DNA from: Nemertoderma westbladi
Taxonomy: Eukaryota; Xenacoelomorpha; Nemertodermatida; Nemertodermatidae
Direction: 5' to 3'
DNA: 64,000 nt
Assembly: GCA_032718475.1 (NCBI GenBank)
Contig: JAUCBJ010008627.1
Span: forward strand, 22,763 to 86,762
Of this stretch, positions 10,230 to 23,040 are shown in pieces (within the stretch, counting starts at the first letter, position 1; each line of letters starts with the position of its first letter). The notes beneath the pieces were generated by a model. The model worked only from the letters and a program-made list of their open reading frames with translations, did no database searches and was not told the DNA's origin. The translations under genes and the position numbers were made by a program.

Positions 10230-11747
10230 TTAGGAACCGAGAGGTTCATTACTGTAAGAATTGTTGGCTGATTGACTGGCTGGCTGGCTGGCTGACTGGC
10301 TGGCTGGCTGGCTGATCTACAGCCAAAACTACTCTAACGATTTTGATGAAATTTTCACAGCATCTAGATACCGCGATTCTAAGGTCCCTGGCATGATCGG
10401 CTACTCCGTCCATAGCCTCTGGGCTCGAAAAATAGAGATAAACGAAAAAAACGCCATAGGCGCAATGGTAAAATAACACCCATGACAGCTGGTGTCCTGA
10501 TGAAAAATGGTTTATGTAATGCATTTCTACACAAGGCTTAGTAATAAATCGATGAGGTTGCCAAGATTATTATACTTAGTACACCCATACTGTTTGTTTA
10601 GGCCCTGCACTCTCTGTCAAAGCAAACATTGACTGGTGGTTGGTTTAGTTTGAAATCTATTATAGCCTCAGCTGAATTACTCTTCCCAATGCAATGTATG
10701 GGAATATCTCACTCTGCTATTGTAAGCTGAATGACTTAAGTACACAGTGTGTTGGCTACATTAATGCCAACATTATTGCAAAATGTTTTATTGTTGGATT
10801 ACTCTCTGTCAGTCACCCCTTCAGAACATTGTATAGGGAATTTACTTTAGTTTACTCTATCTACTGTGCCATTCAGCTGAATGGATTTGAGCGATTGCCA
10901 AGTTACAGAGTTGGATCATTCTCTGACCATAGGCAAAGACATCAAATCTTTTTAAAAATATACTTTTTCCATGTTTTTTTTTCTGACCAAAAATTTCAAA
11001 AAAAATTTTTTCGTAGCCAGTACTGCCAATCGATTCGCCATCAAAAATAACGCAAAAAATTTTTTTTGCAAAATTTTAAATTGCTGTAAATTTTTGGCGA
11101 CTGGGGGGGGTCAATTTTTTTCGATACGCTATAACTCCGGAACGCTTTGTCCAAATTCGATGAGGTTTTCATTTTTCAACTTAATTCGATGTCCTCTTTC
11201 AGCCTATCCATGTTTCGAAACCCCAAACAGCGCCGTTCAAAAATTAATTTTTTCTAGTTCTAGAATTTTACAAATTTCAAAAAAGTTGCAGTATTTTATT
11301 AACGCCTTTACGGAATTCGATAGCGTTTTCGATTTTTATATTAAACGCAATATCCTGAATCTCACTAGCCTAGTTTCGCGTCACCAATGCCAAGACTTCA
11401 TACTTTTTGAGGAAATTTTTTCTAGAATAATTTTTATTTAATTACATTTATCGCGATTTCTTATTACTGGTTGCACATGAACTGATGGAGTTTTCAATTT
11501 ATTAACTAAACACGATATCGCGCATCGCACCAGCGTGTTTTCGAAATTCCAAAACGAGGTCTTCACTAGTTGCAGGTCAATTTTGTTCTAGAATTGAGCA
11601 ACTAATAATAGATCGAATTTATTAATAATTATTGTATGAAATATGATTGTATTTTTACATAATTATTAGTTCTATACTAATTCTCGTTGTCTCTTTTATT
11701 TGAAATAAAAAGTCGGTTCCTTATCGGGCCGCTAGGCCCGTCACTAG
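10230..11747 (+). mobile_element. Helentron-like element, family A, unit 3
   Basis: A complete family A unit: 5' start, (CTGG)n tract, body, TCGGTTCC, hairpin and CACTAG at 11742-11747. It differs from the consensus by a variant segment (CATGATCGGCTACTCCGTCC) after the 5' block; the same variant occurs in the family B unit at 23710, so the two have exchanged sequence. Confidence 0.8.
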
Positions 11748-11785
11748 TTAGGAACCGAGAGGTTCATTACTGTAAGAATTGTTGA

Positions 11786-11816
<31 letters not shown>

Positions 11817-12597
11817 ATCTACAGCCAAAACTACTCTAACGATTTTGATGAAATTTTCACAGCGGCTAGATACCGCGATTCTAAGGTCCCTGGTATGTTC
11901 CGCTATTTCGTCCATGAGCCGTGGGCTCGAAAAATAGACATAAACGAAAAAACGCCATAGGCGCAATGATAAAAACACCAGCTGGCACTCATGAAAAAAT
12001 GGATAGAGATGGCCTATAGTAATGCTATTCTATTGGAATGGCCACCTAACAAGGAAATGCTTTCTGTGCCAAGTATTATCCTCACTCTACAACTCAGACA
12101 GTAAGCAAACATAAGCTGTGGGCTTCTAATGTATTACATCATAAGCTGATTGCTCTCCCAATAGCCCTCACACACTCACTGAATCGAATGAAATCGAATA
12201 TCTATTAGCTTAATGCGAATAGCTGGTAAGCTGAATGCCATTTTAGTTATTGTGTACTGTTGTTGTAGAGTTGAAACTGCTATGTTGTATGTATTTAATT
12301 AAAATAATTTTCGTCGAGGGAAGTTAATTTGGGATTACTCTCTATCAGATGTAAGCAAAGCTGTTTAATGGGGTGGGTCATGGGACCCAAATATAGTACA
12401 TTATTCATGGCAAACATTATTAAAATCATTCAGTCAACCTGAAGTGTATTTGATTTAGTTAACTACTGTGCGAAAAGCGAATTTATAATGTTACCCATAC
12501 TTCAGGTAAATTAATTTGTAGATATTTTGTACTGAAGGCGAGGATTTCTGATATAATATAAATACAAAACAGGGGCTTGTTTCGATATAGGTAGTTG

Positions 12598-12910
12598 CGC
12601 CCTTCGAGCAGCACGTGAGTTAATCAAATATTAGACACAATGTTTGACTTTCTCACTTCGAGCAGCACGTGAGTTTGGCTTTGACCCTTCGATATATGTA
12701 TTTGCGCCCTTCGAGCAGCGCATGAGTTACATCAAATAATAGACACACTGTTTGACTTTGACCCTTCGAGCAGCACGTGAGTTTTGCTTTGTCCCTTGAT
12801 ATATGATGTTGCGCCCTTCGAGCAGCACATGAGTTACATCAAATAATAGACACACTGTTTGACTTTGTCCCTTGGAGCAGCACGTGAGTTTGGCTTTGAC
12901 CCTTCCAGCA
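12598..12910 (+). repeat. About 106-bp tandem repeat rich in CACGTG
   Basis: Units start at GCGCCCTTCGAGCAGC near 12598, 12704 and 12810. Each holds two related halves, both with CCTTCGAGCAGCACGTGAG. CACGTG is the E-box palindrome; no regulatory role is shown. Related arrays occur at 22815-23050, 27530-27740 and 30074-30365 inside other A2 or hybrid units. Confidence 0.8.
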
Positions 12911-12917
12911 TCGTGTG

Positions 12918-14840
12918 TCAATCGAGCCGAATCATACCGATTGAGCCGAATAGAACCAATAGAGGTGATCAAGCCGAGTCGAGCCCAATCGAGCCGAACA
13001 GAGCCGAGTTGAGCCCAATCAAGCCGACTCAAGCCAGACTGAGCCGAGTCAAGCCCAATCGAGTCGAGTCGAGCCCAATAGAGCCGAGTCGAGCCCAATC
13101 AAGCCTAGTCGAGCCAAATTGAGCTGGACTGAGCCAAGTTGAGCCAAATCGAGCCAAGTCAAGCCCAATCAATCCCAATCGAGCCGAGTCGTGCGAATTG
13201 AGCCGAATCAAGCCCAATTGAGCTAAGCCGAGCCGGACCGAGCCAAGTCGAACCCAATCGAGCCGAATCAAGCTGAGTCGAGCTGAGTCGACTCAGACCG
13301 AGCCGAGCCGAGCCAAGCCGAGCCGAACCGAGCCGAGCCGAGCCGAGCCGAGCCGAGCCGAGCCGAGCCGAGCCGAGCCGAGCCGAGCCGAGCTGAGCCG
13401 AACCGAGCCGAGCCGTGCCGAGCCGAGCCGAGCCGAGCCGAGCCGAGCCGAGCCGAGCCGAGCCGAGCCGTGCCGAGCCGAGCAGAGCCGAGCCGAGCCG
13501 AGCCGAGCCGAGCTGAGCCGAACCGAGCCGAGCCGAGCCGTGCCGAGCCGAGCCGAGCCGAGCCGAGCCGAGCCGAGCCGAGCCGAGCCGAGCCGAGCCG
13601 AGCCGAGCCAAGCCAAGCTGTGCCGAGCCGAACCGAGCCGAACCGAGCCGTGCCGAGCTGAGCCGAGCCGAGCCGAGCCGTGCCGAGCCGAGCCGAGCCG
13701 AGCCGAGCCGAGCCGAGCCAAGCCCAGCTGAGCCGAACCGAGCCGAGCCGTGCCGATCTGAGCCGAGCCGAGCCGTGCCGAGCCGAGCCGAGCCGAGCCG
13801 AGCCGAGCCGAGCCGAGCCGAGCCGAGCCGAGCCGAGCCGAGCCGAGCCGAGCCGAGCCGAGCCGAGCCGAGCCGAGCCGAGCCGAGCTGTGCCGAGCCG
13901 AGCCAAGCCAAGCCAAGCCGAGCCGAGCCGAGCCGAGCCGAGCCGAGCCGAGCCGAGCCGAGCCGAGCCGAGCCGAGCCGAGCCGAGCCGAGCCGAGCCG
14001 AGCCGAACAGAGCCGAGTCGAGTCGAGCCGAGCCGAGCCGAGCCGAGCCGAGCAGAGCCGAGCCGAGCCGAGCCGAGCCGAGCCGAGCCGAGCCGAGCCG
14101 AGCCGAGCCGAGCCGAGCCGAGCCGAGCCGTGCCGAGCCGAGCCGAGCCGAGCCAAGCCGAGCCGAGCCGAGCCGAGCCGAGCCGAGCCGAGCCGAGCCG
14201 AGCCGAGCCGAGCCGAGCCGAGCCGAGCCGAGCCGAGCCGAGCCGAGCCGAGCCGAGCCGAGCCGAGCCGAGCCGAGCCGAGCCGAACAGAGCCGAGTCG
14301 AGTCGAGCCGAGCCGAGCCGAGCCGAGCCGAGCCGAGCAGAGCCGAGCCGAGCCGAGCCGAGCCGAGCCGAGCCGAGCCGAGCCGAGCCGAGCCGAGCCG
14401 AGCCGAGCCGAGCCGAGCCGAGCCGAGCCGAGCCGAGCCGAGCCGAGCCGAGCCGAGCCGAGCCGTGCCGAGCCGAGCCGAGCCGAGCCGAGCCGAGCCG
14501 AGCCGAGCCGAGCCCAGCCATGCCGAGCCGAGCAGAGCCGAGCCGAGCCGAGCCGAGCCAAGCCGAGCTGAGCCGAACTGAGCCGAGCCGAGCCGTGCCG
14601 AGCCGAGCCGAGCCGAGCCGAGCCGAGCCGAGCCGAGCCAAGCCAAGCTGTGCCGAGCCGAACCGAGCCGAACCGAGCCGTGCCGAGCTGAGCCGAGCCG
14701 AGCCGAGCCGAGCTCAGCCGAGCCGAGCCGAGCCGAGCTCAGCCGAGCCGAGCCGAGCCGAGCCTAATCGAGCCAAACTGAGCCGATCAAGCCAAGTCGA
14801 TCTAAATCGTGCCCAATCGTGCAAGACCGAGCCGAGCTCG
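12918..14840. repeat. (GAGCC)n pentanucleotide satellite, degenerate to pure
   Basis: The left part (12918-13297) is a degenerate array of GAGCC words spaced by GAGTC and CAATC. From about 13298 to 14765 it is almost pure GAGCC/AGCCG. The right edge is degenerate again. Variant patterns are duplicated inside it: a GAACAG...GAGTCGAGTCGAG block at 14005 recurs 280 bp later, and a CAAGCTGTGCCGAG block near 13613 recurs about 1030 bp later. The pentamer has no stop codon in any frame, so long open frames of Pro-Ser-Arg-Ala-Glu or Ser-Ala-Arg-Leu-Gly type are artefacts. Confidence 0.95.
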
Positions 14841-14901
14841 TTGTCTCTTTTATTTGAAATAAAAAGTCGGTTCCTTATCGGGCCGCTAGGCCCGTCACTA
14901 G

Positions 14902-16401
14902 TTAGGAACCGAGAGGTTCATTACTGTAAGAATTGCTCGAGACTGGCTGGCTGACTGACTGACTGACTAATCTACAGCCAAAACTACTCTAACGATTTTG
15001 ATGAAATTTTCACAGCGGCTAGATACCGCGATTCTAAGGTCCCTGGTATGTTCCGCTATTTCGTCCATGAGCCGTGGGCTCGAAAAATAGACATAAACGA
15101 AAAAACGCCATAGGCGCAATGGTAAAATAACACCCATGACAGCTGGTGTCGTGATGAAAAATGGCTTATGTAATGCATTTCTACAGAAGGCTTAGTAATA
15201 AATCGATGAGGTTGCCAAGATTATTATACTCAGTACACCCATACTGTTTGTATAGGCCACCACTCTCTGTCAAAGCAAACATTATGAACTGGCTGGTTTA
15301 GTTTGAAATCTAATATCGCCTCAGCTGAATTACTCTTCCCAATGCAATCTATGGGAATATCTCACTCTGCTAATGTAAGCTGAATGACTGTTACGTACAC
15401 AGTGAGTTGGCTACATTAATGCCAACATTATTGCAAGATGTTTTATTGTTGGATTACTCTCTGTCAGTCTCCCCTTCAGAACATTGTATAGGGAATTTAG
15501 TTTAGTTTACTCTACTGTGCCATTCAGCTGAATGGATTTGAGCAATTGCCAAGTTACAGAGTTGGATCATTCTCTGACCATAGGCAAAGACATCAAATCT
15601 TTTTAAAAATATACTTTTTCCATGTTTTTTTTTCTGACCAAAAATTTCAAAAAAAATTTTTTCGTAGCCAGTACTGCCAATCGATTCGCCATCAAAAATA
15701 ACGCAAAAATTTTTTTTTGCAAAATTTTAAATTACTGTAAATTTTTGGCGACTGGGGGGGGGGGTCAATTTTTTTCGATCCGCTATAACTCCGGAACGCT
15801 TTGTCCAAATTCGATGGGGTTTTCATTTTTCAACTTAATTCGATGTCCTCTTTCAGCCTATCCATGTTTCCAAACCCCAAACAGCGCCGTTCAAAATTTA
15901 ATTTTTTCTAGTTCTAGAATTTTACAAATTTCAAAAAAGTTGCAGTATTTTATTAACGCCTTTACGGAATTCGATAGCGTTTTCGATTTTTATATTAAAC
16001 GCAATATCCTGAATCTCACTAGCCTAGTTTCGCGTCACCAACGCCAAGACTTCATACTTTTTGAGGATAATTTTTCTAGAATAATTTTCATTTAATTACA
16101 TTTATCGCGATTTCTTATTACTGGTTGCACATGAATTGATGGAGTTTTCAATTTATTAACTAAACACGATATCGCGCATCGCACCAGCGTGGTTTCGAAA
16201 TTCCAAAACGAGGTCTTCACTAGTTGCAGGTCGATTTTGTTCTAGAATTGAGCAACTAATAATAGATCGAATTTATTAATAATTATTGTATGAAATATGA
16301 TTGTATTTTTACATAATTATTAGTTCTATACTAATTCTCGTTGTCTCTTTTATTTAAAATAAAAAGTCGGTTCCTTATCGGGCCGCTAGGCCCGTCACTA
16401 G
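14902..16401 (+). mobile_element. Helentron-like element, family A, unit 5
   Basis: A complete 1500-bp copy with (CTGG/CTGA)n tract, body and CACTAG terminus. Its G-run in the body is 11 nt, against 8 nt in most copies. Confidence 0.85.
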
Positions 16402-17901
16402 TTAGGAACCGAGAGGTTCATTACTGTAAGAATTGCTCGAGACTGGCTGGCTGGCTGGCTGACTGACTGACTGACTGATCTACAGCCAAAACTACTCTAA
16501 CGATTTTGATGAAATTTTCACAGCGGCTAGATACCGCGATTCTAAGGTCCCTTGTATGTTCCGCTATTTCGTCCATGAGCCGTGGGCTCGAAAAATAGAC
16601 ATAAACGAAAAAACGCCATAGGCACAATGGTAAAATAACACCCATGACAGCTGGTGTCGTGATGAAAAATGGCTTATGTAATGCATTTCTACAGAAGGCT
16701 TAGTAATAAATCGATGAGGTTGCCAAGATTATTATACTCAGTACACCCATACTGTTTGTATAGGCCACCACTCTCTGTCAAAGCAAACATTATGAACTGG
16801 TTGGTTTAGTTTGAAATCTAATATCGCCTCAGCTGAATTACTCTTCCCAATGCAATCTATGGTAATATCTCACTCTGCTAATGTAAGCTGAATGACTGTT
16901 AAGTACAGTGTGTTGGCTACATTAATGCCAACATTATTGCAAAATGTTTTATTGTTGGATTACTCTCTTCAGTCACCCCTTCAGAACATTGTATAGGGAA
17001 TTTACTTTAGTTTACTCTACTGTGCCATTCAGCTGAATGGATTTGAGCGATTGCCAAGTTACAGAGTTGGATCATTCTCTGACCATAGGCAAAGACATCA
17101 AATCTTTTTAAAAATATACTTTTTCCATGTTTTTTTTCTGACCAAAAATTTCAAAAAAAATTTTTCGTAGCCAGTACTGCCAATCGATTCGCCATCAAAA
17201 ATAACGCAAAAAATTTTTTTTGCAAAATTTTAAATTACTGTAAATTTTTGGCGACTGGGGGGGGTCAATTTTTTTCGATCCGCTATAACTCCGGAACGCT
17301 TTGTCTAAATTCGATGGGGTTTTCATTTTTCAACTTAATTAGATGTCCTCTTTCAGCCTATCCATGTTTCCAAACCCCAAACAGCGCCGTTCAAAAAATA
17401 TTTTTTTCCAGTTCTAGAATTTTACAAATTTCAAAAAAGTTTCAGTATTTTATTAACGCCTTTACGGAATTCGATAGCGTTTTCGATTTTTATATTAAAC
17501 GCAATATCCTGAATCTCACTAGCCTAGTTTCGCGTCACCAACGCCAAGACTTCATACTTTTTGAGGAAAATTTTTCTAGAATAATTTTTATTTAATTACA
17601 TTTATCGCGATTTCTTATTACTGGTTGCACATGAATTGATGGAGTTTTCAATTTATTAACTAAACACGATATCGCGCATCGCACCAGCGTGGTTTCGAAA
17701 TTCCAAAACGAGGTCTTCACTAGTTGCAGGTCGATTTTGTTTTAGAATTGAGTAACTAATAATAGATCGAATTTATTAATAATTATTGTATGAAATATGA
17801 TTGTATTTTTACATAATTATTAGTTCTATAATAATTCTCGTTGTCTCTTTTATTTGAAATAAAAAGTCGGTTCCTTATCGGGCCGCTAGGCCCGTCACTA
17901 G
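16402..17901 (+). mobile_element. Helentron-like element, family A, unit 6
   Basis: A complete 1500-bp copy, head-to-tail with unit 5 and the same length, so this pair probably arose by tandem amplification rather than by independent insertion. Confidence 0.85.
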
Positions 17902-19986
17902 TTAGGAACCGAGAGGTTCATTACTGTAAGAATTGTTGGCTGATTGATTGACTGGCTGGCTGGCTAATCTATAGCCAAAACTACTCTAACGATTTTGATG
18001 AAATTTTCACAGCGGCTGGATACCGCGATTCTAAGGTCCCTGATATGTTCCGCTATTTCGTCCATGAGCCGTGGGCTCGAAAAATAGACATAAACGAAAA
18101 AACGCCATAGGCGCAATGGTAAAATATCACCAATAACAGCTGGTGTCGTGATGAAAAATGGCTTACGTAATGGATTTCTACACAAGGCTTAGTATAAATC
18201 GATGAGGTTGCCAAGATTATTCACTTAGTACACCAATACTGTTTGTTTAGGCCTTAGGACACTCTGTTAACTGGTTGGTTTAGTTTGAAATCTATTATTG
18301 CCTCAGCTGAATTACTCTTCCCAATGCGCACTCTATGGGAATATCTCCCTCTGCTAATGTAAGCTGAATGACTTAAGTACACAGTGAGTTGGCTACATTA
18401 ATGTCAACATTTTTGCAAAATGTTTTATTGTTGGACTCTCTGTCAGTCTCCCCTTCAGAACATTGTATAGGGAATATACTTTAGTTTACTCTACTGTGCC
18501 ATTCAGCTGAATGGATTTGAGCGATTGCCAAGTAACAGAGTTGGATCATTCTCTGACCATAGGCAAAGACAGCAAATCTTTTTAAAAAGATACTTTTTCC
18601 ATGTTTTTTTTCTGACCAAAAATTTCAAAAAGATTTTTTCATAGCCAGTACTGTCAATCGATTTGCCATCAAAAATAACGCAAAAAATTTTTTTTGCAAA
18701 ATTTTAAATTACTGTAAATTTTTGGCGACTGGGGGGGGTCAATTTTTTTCGATCCGCTATAACTCCGGAACGCTTTGTCCAAATTCGATGGGGTTTTTAT
18801 TTTTCAACTTAATTCGATGTCCTCTTTCAGCCTATCCATGTTTCGAAACCCCAAACAGCGCCGTTCAAAAATTAATTTTTTCTAGTTCTAGAATTTTACA
18901 AATTTCAAAAAAGTTGCAGTATTTTATTAACGCCTTTACGGAATTCGATAGCGTTTTCGATTTTTATATTAAACGCAATATCCTGAATCTCACTAGCCTA
19001 GTTTCGCGTCACCAATGCCAAGACTTCATACTTTTTGAGGAACATTTTTCTAGAATAATTTATTAATAATTATTGTATGAAATATACTTTAGTTTACTCT
19101 ACTGTGCCATTCAGCTGAATGGATTTGAGCGATTGCCAAGTACAGAGTTGGATCATTCTCTGACCATAGGCAAAGACATCAAATCTTTTTAAAAATATAC
19201 TTTTTCGATGTTTTTTTTTCTGACCAAAAATTAAAAAAAAAATTTTTCGTAGCCAGTACTGCCAATCGATTCGCCATCAAAAATAACGCAAAAAATTTTT
19301 TTTACAAAATTTTAAATTACTGTAAATTTTTGGCGACTGGGGGGGGTCAATTTTTTTCGATCCGCTATAACTCCGGAACGCTTTGTCCAAATTCGATGGG
19401 GTTTTCATTTTTCAACTTAATTCGATGTCCTCTTTCAGCCTATCCATGTTTCGAAACCCCAAACAGCGCCGTCCAAAAATTATTTTTTTCTAGTTCTAGA
19501 ATTTTACAAATTTCAAAAAAGTTGCAGTATTTTATTAACGCCTTTACGGAATTCGATAGCGTTTTCGATTTTTATATTAAACGCAATATCCTGAATCTCA
19601 CTAGCCTAGTTTCGCGTCACCAATGCCAAGATTTCATATTTTTTGAGGAAAATTTTTCTAGAATAATTTTTATTTAATTACATTTATAGCGATTTCTTAT
19701 TACTGATTGCACATGAATTGATGGAGTTTTCAATTTATTAACTAAACACGATATCGCGCATCGCACCAGCGTGGTTTCGAAATTCTAAAACGAGGTCTTC
19801 ACTAGTTGCAGGTCGATTTTGTTCTAGAATTGAGAAACTAATAATAGATCGAATTTATTAATAATTATTGTATGAAATATGATTGTATTTTTAGATAATT
19901 ATTAGTTCTATACTAATTCTCGGTGTCTCTTTTATTTAATAAAATAAAAAGTCGGTTCCTTATCGGGCCGCTAGGCCCGTCACTAG
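17902..19986 (+). mobile_element. Helentron-like element, family A, unit 7 with partial body duplication
   Basis: It starts as a normal unit, but at about 19060-19082 the sequence jumps from TTATTGTATGAAATAT back to ACTTTAGTTTACTCTACTG and repeats roughly 600 bp of body before the normal hairpin and CACTAG end. The junction uses a short ATAT homology. Confidence 0.8.
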
Positions 19987-20620
19987 TTAGGAACCGAGAG
20001 GTTCATTACTGTAAGAATTGCTCGAGACTGGCTGGCTGACTGACTGACTGACTGACTGACTGACTGATCTACAGCCAAAACTACTCTAACGATTTTGATG
20101 AAATTTTCACGGCGGCTAGATACGGCGATTCTAAGGTCCCTTGTATGTTCCGCTATTTCGTCCATGAGCCATGGGCTCGAAAAATAGACGTAAACGAAAA
20201 AACGCCATAGGCGCAATGATAAAAACACCAGCTGGCACTCATGAAAAATGGATAGAGATAGCCTAGTAATACTATTCTATAGGAATGGCCACCTAACAAG
20301 GAAATGCTTTCTTTGCCAAGTATTATCCTCACTCTACAACTCAGACAGTAAGCAAACAAAAGCCGTGGGATTCTAATGTATTACATCATAAGCTGATTGC
20401 TCTCCCAATAGCCCTCACACACTCACTGAATCGAATGAAATCGTATATCTATTAGCTTAATGCGAATAGCTGGTAAGCTGAATGCCATTTTAGTTATTGT
20501 GTACTGTTGATTGCAGAGTTGACTGCTATGTTGTATGTATTTAATTAAAATAATTTTCGTAGAGGGAAGTTAATTTGGGATTACTTTCTATCAGATGTAA
20601 GCAAAGCTGTTCAATGGGGT

Positions 20621-22610
20621 AGTATATATGTTTATTGACGTATTTTTTCCAAGAAATAATTTTACGGCACAGAATAACTAATTCAAATTGAAATTGAAAT
20701 TATACAGACCAACCATTTACAAATAAACAATTACGGCAATAAAAAATATCGTCCAATTATTATGACTTCAAATACAAACAATTTAATCCTAATTAATATA
20801 ATCTAAACTAATATAATCTTACCTAATTTAATTAATCCATACTATCTAAAACACGCTCTATATACTTACACATTACATACAATTCCTTACTCTGAAAAAA
20901 TTCCGGTAATGATGAAAAAATAAGATTGGTGTGAAAATAGGGGGTAACACGAAACGGTTTGGAAATGGGACAATGAAGGAGAACGTGTGTCTCTGTCTGC
21001 ACCGATTGGTTATCACAGCGGCACACACGGTTCTCTCTCGGCAGCCTTGACCACCTTCCAGTCTCAATTTTCAAATTATGGGACATAACTCTCAATCGAG
21101 TAAAATAAATACGTAAGTAATCCGGCACAAAAGGTCTCAGACATGTATATATTGGATGCGGAACTAAAGCAATGTTAAACTGACTACGGTAGGTTACAAA
21201 CTTTGTAGCTGACAAAGGTTTAGACATAATTCTACTTCGTATCTCATCCAGTGGATTGATGTTATCTGCAAAATGTTGTGCCTCAGTTAGCATTCGGAAA
21301 CCTGGTGTATTCGCGCTTCGGCATAGATTAAACACTTTGTGAAAAGGTAACTCTTTATCTACTACTTTAAACATTCTACTCATAAAACGTTTCCTCGCTC
21401 GCATAATTAAATACTTCAATGTGGGAGTACCAATTTCTATTAAGCAAACATCTGTAGGTGTCTGGGACCTAACACCAAGTAAACTTTTCACCATTCTGTA
21501 ATAGTATTTCTCTATTTGTACAGTATTTTTTGATAACCAAGCTTCACATCCGTAAATCAGGCCGGACAATACAGCAGCGTCAAATACACGTTTCTTAATA
21601 ACAAACGGCAAACTGGTATTTGCACTCGCAAAAATACTAAATTTATTTACCGTTGCCTCGCACTTTAACTGATGCAAATTAATTGTACTATGCACACTAC
21701 CATCTGAACAGAAAGGTACACCCAGATATATATAACTATTACAATAGTTAACAACAAGGTTATTAATAACAAAGGGCATTTTATCACTAGCCTTGGCATT
21801 GATGACGAAGAACTTAGTTTTTTTCTCATTAATTTCCATACCTGACTCCTTGCAGTAGTCAAGTAAAGCATTTAATTTCAACAATGCACAATGCCGGGTA
21901 GTAGATAAAATTACCGTGTCATCCATTAGCAGTAATATTTGGACTACACCTAAAAACCCATCACTGCTCACGGCAGAGCGAATCATATGCACCAATTTAT
22001 CTATATATATACAGAACAGTACAACACTAGATGGCGTACCTTGACGGACACCAATAACAGTAATCAAAACAGCCGATTTTAATACATGCTTAGTACACTT
22101 ATATATTGCTTGTATGGCTAATAACATAACCCTCCCGCAACCTAGTGATCTTAAACAATTTAATAAACCATGCCGCGGAACTCGGTCGTAAGCCTTTTTA
22201 AAATCAACAAATACTACAAACAATTGTTGTTTATTAAACAAAGCATAGTCTATAAGTAGGCGCAGCGACATTATTTGCTCTAAACACCCCCGCTTTGGCT
22301 GCCCTCCAGCCTGACATTTATCAATCGTACACCATTTCGTTAACCTATTCGTAAGTAACAAATCATACACTTTGGCAAGTGTCGTAATTATAGAGATTCC
22401 TCTATAATTACCACACATTTTACGATCCCCCGACTTAAATAAAACAACTAACTTACTAATTCCCCATGCGATAGGATACCAAGATCTGCTAAACAGAATA
22501 TTAAATAATGACAGAAAAAACAATAACCAAGACGCTGGTAATGCTGTGAAAATACCCGGGTCGACTCCAATATAACCTTTCCCTGTTTTTAGGTCTGCCA
22601 TCGCTTCAGC
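20621..22610 (-). mobile_element. 5'-truncated LINE inserted in an A2 element
   Basis: The boundaries come from comparison with uninterrupted A2 copies. The element is on the minus strand and keeps only the RT-to-C-terminus part of ORF2 plus about 210 bp of AT-rich 3' sequence. A TAGTA word occurs at both edges and may be a short target duplication. Confidence 0.7.
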
Positions 22611-22646
22611 TAGTACATTATGCATGGCAAACATTAATAAAATCAT
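20832..22646 (-). CDS. LINE reverse transcriptase (ORF2 fragment, open)
   Basis: An open frame of 604 codons. The first 13 or so residues (from 22646 to about 22610) are flanking A2 DNA read by chance; LINE sequence starts near EAMADLKTGKGYIGVD. Visible RT motifs are FKSGDRKMCGNYRGIS, the motif A stretch VFVDFKKAYDRVPRHG with catalytic Asp, and GVRQGTPSSVVLFCIYID. The motif C is LLLMDDTVIL, where Met replaces the usual Ala of the (F/Y)ADD box, so the two aspartates are kept. The thumb region (AAVLSGLIYGCEAW) and a C-terminal Cys-His segment (RVCRCDNQSVQTETHVLLHC) follow. The apurinic endonuclease domain is missing, so this copy cannot retrotranspose. The absence of stops over more than 590 codons indicates a recent insertion. 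Clade is not certain (Jockey/CR1/RTE group). Confidence 0.85.
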   Translation of the reverse strand: MILLMFAMHNVLAEAMADLKTGKGYIGVDPGIFTALPASWLLFFLSLFNILFSRSWYPIAWGISKLVVLFKSGDRKMCGNYRGISIITTLAKVYDLLLTNRLTKWCTIDKCQAGGQPKRGCLEQIMSLRLLIDYALFNKQQLFVVFVDFKKAYDRVPRHGLLNCLRSLGCGRVMLLAIQAIYKCTKHVLKSAVLITVIGVRQGTPSSVVLFCIYIDKLVHMIRSAVSSDGFLGVVQILLLMDDTVILSTTRHCALLKLNALLDYCKESGMEINEKKTKFFVINAKASDKMPFVINNLVVNYCNSYIYLGVPFCSDGSVHSTINLHQLKCEATVNKFSIFASANTSLPFVIKKRVFDAAVLSGLIYGCEAWLSKNTVQIEKYYYRMVKSLLGVRSQTPTDVCLIEIGTPTLKYLIMRARKRFMSRMFKVVDKELPFHKVFNLCRSANTPGFRMLTEAQHFADNINPLDEIRSRIMSKPLSATKFVTYRSQFNIALVPHPIYTCLRPFVPDYLRIYFTRLRVMSHNLKIETGRWSRLPRENRVCRCDNQSVQTETHVLLHCPISKPFRVTPYFHTNLIFSSLPEFFQSKELYVMCKYIERVLDSMD

Positions 22647-23040
22647 TCAGTCAACCTGGACGGTATTTGCTTAGTTAACTCTACTGTGCGAAAAACGAAT
22701 TTATAATGTTACCCATACTTCAGGTGAATGAATTTTTAGATATTTGTACTGAAGGCAAGGATTTCTGATATAATTAAAATACAAGACAGGGGCTTGTTTC
22801 GATATATGTAGTTGCGCCCTTCTAGCAGCACGTGAGATAATCAAATAATAGACACAATGTTTGACTTTGTCCCTTCGAGCAGCACGTGAGTTTTGCTTTG
22901 ACCCTTCGATATATATGTATTTGCGCCCTTCGAGCAGCACGTGAATTACATCAAATAATAGACACATTGTTTGACTTTGTCCCTTCGAGCAGCACGTGAG
23001 TTTTGCTTTGACCCTTCGATATATGTATTTGCGCCCTTCG

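Larger units (their letters stand above)
11748..14901 (+). mobile_element. Helentron-like element, family A2, unit 4 carrying a satellite
   Basis: It shares 5' start, microsatellite and 3' hairpin with family A but diverges after GCGCAATGATAAAAACACC into a different body (GGCACTCATGAAAAA...). The body leads into a minisatellite with CACGTG (12598-12910) and then a large (GAGCC)n array. The normal 3' end (CTCGTTGTCTCTTTTATTTG, hairpin, CACTAG) follows at 14837-14901. The satellite is therefore cargo of the element, not neighbouring DNA. Confidence 0.8.

Noticed and set aside
13159-14954. Very long open frames on both strands with Ser-Ala-Arg-Leu-Gly or Pro-Ser-Arg-Ala-Glu repeats (also at 22971-23812)
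   Set aside because: A GAGCC pentamer cycles through the same five sense codons in every frame on each strand, so stop-free frames are inevitable. Pure satellite, with no start context or conserved ends.
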